DNA of 64,000 nucleotides from contig CM018052.1 of the NCBI GenBank assembly GCA_008638375.1, forward strand, positions 9,006,506 through 9,070,505. The letters are read 5' to 3'. The translations under genes were made by a program, and so were the position numbers. This stretch comes from Nyssa sinensis. Lineage: Eukaryota; Streptophyta; Magnoliopsida; Cornales; Nyssaceae. Shown piece by piece: positions 40,016-51,050 of the stretch (positions are counted from its first letter, which is position 1; each line of letters opens with the position of its first letter). The notes under the pieces were generated by a model. That model did not search any database. It was not told the origin of the DNA and was given only the letters and a program-made list of their open reading frames with translations.

Positions 40016-43000
40016 CAAAACACCAAGGGACCTCCCAAGAATCCCCGACCTGCTGAAGTTCTTCCCAAAACAGGGCCTAATCCTCCTCCAAAACTGGGCC
40101 ATAGACTCATGTGGAAGATCAGGAAAATGCCTCCATTTGCACCTCAAAGAGACAAGAAACTGAAAATCTGACAACTCATTTCTGCCTGCAGGTGACTACC
40201 TTATGGTCCCACATTACTAGGAAACCCCCAGTAGAGTCCCCCTTGCAGCCAGAATTTGCCACTCCACCCTTTTCCCACGCCAAAAACTCCTTACCACTTG
40301 ACTGGACATTGCCTCCATTTTCGTATCCTGAAGGCACACCACCGAAGTCGTTGAACCTCTCAGTATCGACCTCTTGTCTGGGTCATTAAGATAACTAAAA
40401 TTCCGGGTTATTATCTTTATTGAATACTGTCTGCCACAATACCCTCCCCCCTGCTGCTCTTACTGCTCAACCCCTCCCTTCATAGTTGATTGTTGAAGTC
40501 AAATTCTTTAATTCCTTTCTTAGCTTCCTTGCTGAAGCTTCTTTGGCTGACCCTCCTTCTGTTCTCTGCCCTGTAATTCTTCCCTATTTGTTCCTCAAAA
40601 GAGCCTCATTAACTCCTCTTTGTGTCCATGGCAAGACACCCTAACAAATCTTCCAACTTTTTTTGTAAAAATCTTCTAACTTTTTGTTAAAAAATCCTTC
40701 TTAATACCCATTCTGACAGAGTCACATTCTCCTTTAAAAGACCACCTGATCTTGTCCTTCAACTAGAGTGATGACTGCCAAAGGACTGCACCCTAATGGC
40801 TCCTCAACCCCCGTGTCCTAGATATTCAACTATCTCCCCCTTGAAGTTGTAATTAAAATCTTCATCTTCTCTGTTCTTCAGTTGGTTCTCAGAGAGAAGC
40901 TGCAAGGGAAGTCTTCCCTATGAATCCTGTACTGAGCCTTTTCCAACATTACCTCCACAATTTCTGGAACCACTATCTATCACCATGTTACTCCTCTCAG
41001 AGCTGTAGCTGTCCTCATCTTCTGTTTTTAAAACTGCAGTACTTTTCGAGTGGTCTTCCTCCTCTACTCCGGACATCCCACATCTGTCCCCCCATCGAGG
41101 GAGATTGATCAAATCTTTGGTGTGACGGAATGACTATAGTATTTGCCTATTTGGTCTACCGAATGGGCTTTCCAGTTCCTTATAGCAGCCCAAGTCTCTT
41201 AGGCCCAAGAAATGGTTCTGATTCTAGGCTTTGGATCCTTATAAGCTGATAGCCTATACATGTGCTTTGGCCTAGCCCATAGTTGAAACTAACCTTCCCC
41301 TCCCCTTTAGGGATGACAATTTAACCTGCCCCGTTGGGAACCTGACATACCCCGCCCCTAATGGGACGAGTTTGGAGAAAGTTATGTGAACCCTGTTAGA
41401 GTTTGAGGAGAAGGCATTATATCCCTCCCCGCCCCGTTTATATAAAATAAGATAATGAATTTTTGTTCTATATAGTCAATGTTTATAGTGATATTTTTTA
41501 GTCTCACATTGAAAGTTTAAGCACAGTTGATAGAGTTGTACATTTGTAAAAGGAAATAATATTATTCTAATTCTTTGATGACAAGCATATTTCTTATTTT
41601 AATGCATGTAATGTTGTATTTGAATATGTTAATTATAATTAGTATAATAAAATAAACGAATAATTTTTTATAATTAAATGGGTACCTGATGGGGACTCGC
41701 CCCATTCTATTACATGGTTTAAATGGGTTTAGGGAGACAATTTTTCGTGGGGCGAGGTTGGGGAAGGGCTTCCCCGCCTCGTTGCCATCCCTACTCCCCT
41801 TTAGGCTTCTCTTCACTAACCCACCCCATCAACACGAACATTAGCTCTTTGAGTGTACATCTCCCTTGGTCTACTCTTCCCCTTTTGCCTATCGAAGCAC
41901 CTTAAGCCCATTAAGTGGCCCATCTCACCAAATGTATCAATTGAAGTCTCATCCTCATTCATCTGAGCCGCTTGTCTGCGCCTCATTAGCTCTCTAGACT
42001 TTGCTACAATATTTCGCCGCCCACCCCTCTACCGCGCTTTCCAAACATGTATTAGTCTCACCTTTGTATCTTCATTCTTCATGTTTTCCAGCGAATCTTC
42101 TGGACGTGCCCTCTAGTAAATCATTGAGCACATAGAAGTGCGTCCTTTTTCATCCCATACTATGATCCCAAACCTCCACTAACCCACCTTAGCCTTGACT
42201 GTCGTTGGCAAAGGTTTGTTCGATGTTGCCACTGGAACGTGAGCCCAACGGAGATGGCGTCTTTGTTATGTATCCACGCTACTATGTTAAAGCCTCCACA
42301 ACTTTCACCCAAAATCTTGAATAACTCGTGGCTCCATAGAAACATGGAGAGCCACAAAATGCACCTAGACCTCCGTTGGCTCAAAACCTTGTTTGGAACA
42401 GCCTTGTGCTGACATCTACCAACTTATAAACAATAGCTGCCCTTCGTACATCCACTCCTGCTGCTATATTCTAGTAGACTCTTCAATTGATAGGAACTCA
42501 AATAGGAACAGGGCTCCGTTCAACTCCACAACCCTTACCTCAATAGGCACACCCCATTTCCGATACACCTATCTCTATAAACCCAGCTTATCTATTGCCT
42601 TATGCTCCATAAATCCCACCCTTCATGTTTTCAGGAAATCGAGCTTGTCCCTACATGCTTCAAAACCAACCAACATATCCCACTAATCCCTATTCAAACC
42701 TATCTTTATCTTCACAGGTGATTTTGTCCATTTGTCAACCCAAGCCACTTCTTTGAAGGTTCATCCCTTTTCTTCCAGACTATGAAGCACATGCACTCTA
42801 TTTTGACTCATATGTCCTTGTTAGACACCGACACTCTCAAACATTTTCCAAACACATGTCGGACATAAAAAAAAAGTGTTCAAATTTTTTTATATTTTAT
42901 TTTTGAATTTGGACACGTTCTGGGCACATTAAGACGTGTTAATGTACGTTAATATACGTTTTGGACACTTTTTTCCCCCTTCTTTTCTCATCTTCTCCTC

Positions 43001-43217
43001 TGCTTTTTTTTTGTTATATATATATATATATGTATATATGTTCTATGTAGTAGTTAATAAATTTGTTTTGAAACTTGAATCATAATGTTGATAATTAAAT
43101 TAAGTTCTTAAATTTTTATTTAATGGTTTTGTTATTTAATATCTTAATAATATTTTTGTGATTTTTGTGTTTTTTACCAATTTTAATTGAAATAATGTTA
43201 TATTTTTATTATATGGT

Positions 43218-43257
<40 letters not shown>

Positions 43258-46200
43258 CGTCTTTTTTGAAAAATGCTGTGTTCGTGTCGTGTTGTATTCA
43301 TGTCCGTGCTTCTTAGCTCCCCAATGATCAACAAAGATGTTAGTTTGGGGAAAGCTCTAGCTGCATCTTTCCAGCCTCTACCTGTATTGAATTCCAGCTC
43401 GTAGATGCTATATGATTATATCTGACCTCTCCGTTTCAATTCTTCCATCTTTACAAAGGCCCCATCCTTGTTCGAGCATCACATTACTATAAGGCTTGTG
43501 TGCCGACCATAAAGAACACTCTCCAAGCTGCGGCCGTCCCTGTTCTCTCCACCATCTCCTCCACTGTCCACATATTTGCCGGAAACCATCTATATCTGTC
43601 CTCGACCTTCTGAGCAGACCTCTTCCCCTTTCTGTAATTTGGAGAAGAGACTCCTCTGATCGATGAATTCCTCGATCTCGAACATTTTGCCTCTCCACTG
43701 TGCAAATCGCATCGGGATTTCACTCATGGAGAGAGTCTGTAAGTCACAGCTGCCTTTGAGTCTGAGAGTAGGTCATTGACAATTACTGTAAAGTACAGCT
43801 GTTGACCATTGATGCGGCTGGCTGTCTGGCATAGACAACATTACTTTTTGACCAGTTGTCCTGTGTAATTTTTTTGCCCAAGAAGTTGAATAAGAAGGCA
43901 GTACGTGTCCTTTTGCAATTAATGGACTGCCATATGCTTAGTTTAAGTTTATTGAAAGAATAGGGAGCCACCACGTTTCCCTTTTCTTTAATTCATCTCC
44001 ATAGAGCTTCAGCATTTAATGAGATACGTGTTTGGCTTACTCTAGACTACCTGTCTGTCTTACTCACCATGGACTACTCTAGTCTGACTGACTTGAGTAC
44101 GTCTGTCTAATTTGAATTGCCCGACTGTTTGTCTAACCTTGCCCACTTAAGGCCTACTTCAAGTAAGTCATCATGGCTTACTTATGCTGATGTGTTGATA
44201 TGAAGCATTTATGTGTCTTACCAAGATGCCATGTGGCTTCCATAGTTTTTCATCACGCGATCCAGATTTTTTTGGCCCTGGCGTCATGCTGCTATTGGCT
44301 TACTGTGATAAGTCATCTCATGGCTTACTGTGAACCAAATTCTGATCCCAACATACTTGAGTATGCTAAAATGTGTGCTGACATGTCCCCCTTTTGGTTA
44401 TAGTACGCATGCCACGACATTATTTTAACAAAATATTTTTGGTGTAACAATAATACCTTATAACTTGTTAAGGACCCTTTTCTCAAGTTTTCAGGCATAG
44501 TGACCTATTGTTTAGTATAGTATTTCTACAGAAATGGATATATGCCTGAATTTTATTGGAAGATATAAAAAAAAAATTGGCAGAAGTGTTTGGAATTATC
44601 TAATTGTTTCTTTCATTTTATTGGACATCAGATGTTGGCAAATAAGTTGGCCGAAGAAAGATGAGTTCAGTTGTTTTAAAGATGCAAATGAGGTGTGTCA
44701 CTTGTTTGTACTCTTCTATCTTGAAATTGTTTTCCTCTTATTTTTAGATCTAAATGTTGTGGGGTCTTTTAGAGTTTCACTGTAAAGTATATTGGCAATA
44801 ATGTTCGTCTAAAAGCAAAGATTGATTGCTAATGAGCATTTAACATCCACCAGTAGGTTATTTCTTGATCCAAACATAATATGGTCACTAGATATCACTA
44901 AGTTTGCTGTGGAGAATAAATGTAGCTTTATTAGTATTAAAGACGAATTCCTAAGATGCTTTATATAAGTGAAATTGATGAAATGTTTTTTCCATTTGAT
45001 ATATTTATTTTCACCAACAATATTACTAATTGCCGATAGCATTTGAAATAAATCTATGAGGTTCCATGTTGCACTTCCAAATTTTCATGAACATTTATTT
45101 GTTTCACTTTGTCTTTATAAATTAAAGAATGAAAGTTTATTAATATCATCCCCAATTTTTTTTCCCTGCAACCGATGCTTCATGTAATAGGAATAGAATA
45201 TTAAGAAACCTTTAGGTTTAGAAATATGTGTACTTAATTTCATTTTCAGTAAAAACTCATTTGGAAATTTCCATGTGAGTAGGAGTATTGTTTTCATTAT
45301 TTTGGGTCCTATTGTATATGGGTATTAGGTTTGGTGTCTTGCAGTATGGTTGGTGTTATAAAATAAGCTAATATATGTGATGTTCATTATTTTGGGTCAT
45401 ATCCTATATGGATAATAGGTTTCGTACCTTTCAGGATGTTCAATATTGCAAAATAATCTTGTATATGGCCTTAAAATCAGGATTGGGAGATCAAGGGTAT
45501 TGATTTCTGGTGAAATAAAATGATTGATTAGCTCCTCTCTCTATATCTCTCTCTTGCCCCCCCCCCCCCCCCCACCCGGGCAACCATAGTGGAGTTTGCA
45601 TCAATTCTGGTGTTGAAGCATGGTTTGATTTTCGGGGAAGAATTTGGTTTATCATCATGAGCATGCTAGGGAATGATCGAGAAACATGCATACATTTGAT
45701 TTATCACTTGAAGTCTTTTTTGGGTATGAAATTAACAGATTTAAAGTCTTTGATTAGAATCTCCACAAATTTTAGATGAATATTGGAATAAGAGCTATAT
45801 AACTCTCTCACCCAGTACGGATGGTGAAGATTTGATTGAAAAGACAATTGAAGCATGAGGAAGTGGTATCTTTAAAGAGAACTACTGCAGTTTTCAAGAA
45901 AAATAGTGTCAGGGTTTCTCTTGTTAACATCAAAGACATTGAGATTGTTTTCTTGGTTTCACATACTCACAATTTCTCCAAATTGATTTGATTCAACATT
46001 TGATTTGATTTCACTGTGTCCATTTTGATTGCAAGCATGGATGCAATGGAATCAAACATACTTCTGTTGTGTGCACTCTAGAAGTTACAACTTTATAAAA
46101 AAATTTGATTGGGCACAAATTCAATGAGGATCAATGAATGCATGAAGATGTTGAAGGCTTCTAAGATCTTTAACCCTCCCCCCTCCCCCCTCCCCCTCCC

Positions 46201-49200
46201 CCTCCCCCTCCCAAAAAAATAGATAAATAAATAAATAAAAAGAAAAATTTTAAGCTCTGCAGATATCTGATTTGAAGGAATGGGTAGGCTAAATATAGGA
46301 ATGATACTTGAGGTCGAGTTTTGTTCCTACTTCCTACATTGGAAGAATTATGTAGGAGTGATTTATCACTATAAATCCATGCCGAATTTAATGAAATTTG
46401 TTCTATTAGAAAATTTTGAGATTTAGTAATTACTTTTTTGGCAGTATCTTAATTAACAAAGTATTTTTTTTTAAAAAATTGTTTTAAATATTTTGTGACA
46501 AAATTTAAAGAAAGTTTTCTTGTGAAGATGGATATTTGTGGTCAAAGGTAAATATATATGGAGATTTATTGGCATTGTGGGTCCTATCATGTATAGGTAT
46601 TACTTTAGGTTTCTAGGGGTTAGTTAATGTTTTGGAATTTGGCCTACATAAAGGCTCAATCTATTGTAAGGAGGGAATGAAAGTTTGTTAAATAAAAATT
46701 ATTGAAGAGTTCTTTGGTTTCTCTCCCCCTTCCCCCTTCCCCCTTCCCCCTTCCCTCTTTCTCATTCTTTTTTTCTCATAAACGCTCCACTCTTTGTTCT
46801 TCTATCTTATGAAGAGGCTTGGAACATTGCTTATCTTCTCTCCCTTGAGCAATCCCACTTCTTTTTTTCTTTTTCTTTTTCGCTTTCTGATTTATTAAAT
46901 TAATCAAGAATGCAGTGGAGGTTCCATCTTCTTGTCTTTGTAATGCCTTTAATTTAATCAAATTATTTCTTATTAGTGCAATTCTTTCTTTCAAATGGCC
47001 ATACCATCTTGACAACGATCTTTTGAATTGTTCTAAAAAAGGTGTTGTATGGCTTTCGTGAATGCTTTCATTCTCTATTCAATCTTTTCTTTTGTTATGC
47101 ATCCATCTCAATTCTCATTTATGCTATGGTCAATTTTTGGACCTCGTTACTTTCTCTTCCTTTTTCTTTTGTCTAATTTTTTGGTCCTTGGGATTACAAG
47201 AATGCCCTTTTCCTATCCTTCCCACCCTATCCCTACTTTTTACTTCCCCTATAATACTTCTTTACGTAAGTGCCCAAATATGAAGCAAGAGCGGGTGGGG
47301 AGCAAGGGCATGAGTGTTGGTGCCAAATCTAAAAGTGACTTAGGTTTGATGTCTTTCAGTATGTTTGATATTGCAAAATAAGCTTATATAGGCTTAAAAT
47401 TGGGCTTGGGAGGGTCACAGTTGAGGATCTTTGGTGAAATAAAAATTATTGAAGAGCTTCTCTCTCTCTCTCTCTCCCGTGTCTTCCTCCTTATTTATTT
47501 GAATCATAGTGGAGTTTGAATCAATGCTGGCGTGATTGCGAGGAAGTTGTAACTTGAAAGAAAACTATTGCAGTAGTATGAGAGTTCTCTTGTTAAACAT
47601 TGAGATGGCTCTCTTGGTTCCATAGACATAGTTTTCCACTTTGAGCACAAAAATCTATGTATTGGGATCATACATAATTCTGCTGTGTACACTCTAGAAG
47701 CAACAACTTATCAAAAATTTGATTGGGCACAAATTCATCATGGATCAAAGAACACATAAATTTGTTGAAGGCTTCTAAGCTCTTTAACACCCCACACCCC
47801 TGTGCCCATAAAAAAAAAAGGCTCTCCGGTCAAAGGTTCACAAATATGTTGTTAATTAGAATGGGGTCCAAGTTTATTCTTTTTAACCCCAAAAGTCTTT
47901 CAATATTTATGTGACTAAAATACCCCTTATTATATAAAATTGCTGTCACGACCCGAAACCCACCCTATGCGGATCTCGTGTCGCGGGGCCGACCTAATGG
48001 CCGTCCCTACTTTTTCCATTCTTTTACCAATGATAACAGTAAATAATATAAACATGACATTAAAGTGCGGAAGCTTTATTACAATTATTGTTCAAAGACT
48101 AAACTTCAAACTAACAATAAACTGATCCTAAACCACTCTTAGGTGGTGAGTACATGGGAGAGACTTCATTCATTACTCTTATGCTCCTCAACTGTCTCGT
48201 TAAGCTCCTGATCTCCTACTATGGTTCTGTAACATTCTCACCTGAAAAATTTAGTAAGGGGTGAGCTACAAACTCAGTAAGTAGAAGCCTATCCCCAATA
48301 CGGGTGGGGATGACATAAATGAATACAAGTCAAGGTAACATGATAGCCAGTCATGATAACGATTCCAATCAACTGTAAAATGCCACAATGGCCAATGAGT
48401 GACAAGGTACAATAACAGTCAAGAGTAACCAATGAGTGACCACGTACAATAACCGTCAAGAGTAACAGTGTAGCATGAATATAGAATAGGCTCGATGAAC
48501 AAAATCAACATAAATACTGCCACAATGAAACGGTCACAATCAAGTCCAATAAATCAAAACCAATCAACATAGAACTATATCAATTAACATGGATGATGCC
48601 TTTACTCTGTTCAGGGTTTGGCAGACCCTTGGTCATTTGGGGCCCGGCATACCCCCATTAACATAAATGCATATAAAATGCCCATTATCCTTAATGCGTG
48701 AAAACGCCATAATTGCCATATGTCCTTTTTGACCCGTAGGTCCCAGTCAATCAGATAGCATCAGATAGGTAATGTGACTGAGCACAAAACCCGGCACTTA
48801 ACATAAATTAAGATTCTATAGTATTCCATATGAATGTACAAAACATGGAACATCATAACGTAACATACAGTAAATGGATATCAGTGAAATGAATCAGTCA
48901 TGCAACATCAACCAATAGGCATCCACCAGGTAGAGTAATATCCATGGTGGAAATAATGACAGTGAATACATATATGAGTACAAGATTGGCAGTAATGGAA
49001 AGAACGTGGCTTGGAAACCACGTATCAAAGATAGGAATCCACTTACCTCATCAACGTCTTAATATCCCGTGACTTTCTCCTTTCCTTTTGACTTGCCTAT
49101 AAATCAATAAACACGTTTCAGCTTTCATATCATTTACCGAATTTATGCCTTGTTACTCTAAATACCTCCCTTACTAATTTATGTTTTACGATTTCCATTT

Positions 49201-51016
49201 TAAACTTAATTTACCTAAGGGCAAAATGGTCATTTACGTGTCTCTACTTTTTGGGTTCTGTTTTCATAATTTGGACTTCACCGTTGAGTCCAGTAGGTTT
49301 GAATTAATAAAAATTCACTATTTACTTAACTAAATCAGAGTCCGTTTGACTCACCTTTGACGTAGGGACATTTTGGTCATTTTGGCATTCTACGGTTATT
49401 TTATTTTTTCGCGACTCCGTCTCGTAAAACGGACCTCACTATTAAATTCAGAGGGTCCAAAATAGTAAGTTTTCATTATTCGTTCTACTAATTTAGGCGT
49501 CGAAATTAAATTTAAAATTTATTAATTTAAATCATTCATTTAAATTAATTAATCTGGATAATACATATCGTATTTGAGCCTAAACAGACCACATATGCCT
49601 TGGTGGCATAGTGGCTAAGCTTCTCGCCCTTACTCCTTTGGTCACAGGTTCAATTCACTGCCCATACAAATTTTCCATTCCTCGTTATTATTTTTTTTTT
49701 TCATTTCCTGTTCAAGTTTAACCCAACCATTGGATAGCTCTCCTTTCTAACCAAACACTATCTAAACTCAAATTTAAAAATTTACTCATGAAGTAAAAGT
49801 GTTGGGCAGTCATCTGAATGGGTGGGTCGGATCAGACCCGACCCGGTTTGGCCAAAATAAAATCGGAAAATAGCAGCCGCGCAGCAGCCCTTTTCCGGCG
49901 TACAGGTTGTCTTCTTCGTCAACGGCGACTCGCCGGTGACGGGTTTCTTGCGTTTTTCAGCGGGGTTCATACATACAGATCATGGACAACTCAAATCTAC
50001 CGTTGCATTTCAAATTGGAGTGCCAGAGCACTCCCAAAATGACCGGAACAGTAGCGCACCAGGGGCTGTGCGGTTTTCCGGCAGCCCCTTTCCCTTCCGT
50101 TTTTCTCTGTTTTTCTCCTACGGTTTCAATTCCGATTTGATTCTAAAATTTCCCTACACCCAAGAGAATCAATTACCCATGATCTAGCCCAATTAATCGC
50201 AACAAAATTGCCCCACCCGATCAGTTTTTCTCCTCCGTTTTCACTGCTGCGCCCAGTTTTAAATTCTGTCCGGTTTGTTAAATTTTTGTTTTCTTTGATT
50301 CAATTCTAACAATTCCAACACCAACTATATCCATGCATAAATCAAATAAATTTCCATGCTTCACCAAATCTATATCAAACAATAATTCATGCTTTGAACA
50401 AAATTAAACACTGAAAATTACTCACACTCACCTAATCGTGCGTACAGAGCGATCACTGATTTCACTCCTGAATTCACTGCCCAGACCCGGTTTGTCTTGG
50501 CTCGTTTCCTCCTCCTCTTCTTGCACAACTCATGCAAGGTGCCCCTTGGCCTATCTCCTCCTTCTTCTTCCTCTTTTCCTTCCTTTTCTTCCTCTGTTCT
50601 AGCGTCCAGCCGTCCCTCTGTTTCTGTTTTATTTTCTTCTCTTCTTCCCCTGATTCTAACGTATGGGCTGTTTATATAAAACAAGAGAAACGCCCCTCAC
50701 TAAATTTCTCTTTATCTTTTTTTTTTTTTTTTCTTTTTTTTTCTTTCTTGACTTTTCATTTCAACCCAACGCATGGGTTCCCTGTGCCCCTTCACTTTTT
50801 TTTTTTTTTTTTTTTCATTTCAGTTTCTTCTCTTCCTTTTAATACATGGCTGCTTTACCCATTTCACTTTTATATGTTTCTACGTATATATACACACATA
50901 TATATATATATATGTATTTCAAATTCCTATTTTTTCTTTGTTCCTTTCCAATTTTATTTTATTGTTATTTTAGTTTTATTTTATTTTCTTTTTATTTTCT
51001 TTTTAAATTATTATTA

Positions 51017-51050
<34 letters not shown>

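Larger units (their letters stand above)
36906..43700 (-). mobile_element. large decayed L1-type LINE (minus strand), nearly full length
   Basis: Minus-strand order: ORF1 remnants (about 43700-41800), endonuclease (about 40440-39900, [20 protein letters not shown]), linker, RT and zf-RVT (37310-37086). The active-site box reads [11 protein letters not shown], so the catalytic DD is lost. Contains a hAT MITE (41308-41793) and another insertion (about 42810-43320). No poly-A end is seen at 36905; it joins Copia sequence directly. Confidence 0.8.
45310..47820. repeat. diverged direct repeats in intron 12
   Basis: Block A (about 45310-46200) and block B (about 47340-47815) share, in order, TATTGCAAAATAA, GGTGAAATAAAA before a CT-rich run, ATAGTGGAGTTTG, TCTCTTGTTAA, CACTCTAGAAG and TTTGATTGGGCACAAATTCA. 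A third partial copy lies at about 46577-46760. Probably old LTR-type repeats; no coding. Confidence 0.6.

Noticed and set aside
49598..49680. Possible tRNA gene in the second solo LTR
   Set aside because: A and B boxes are present but the 5' and 3' ends do not form an acceptor stem; better explained as a SINE or tRNA relic.
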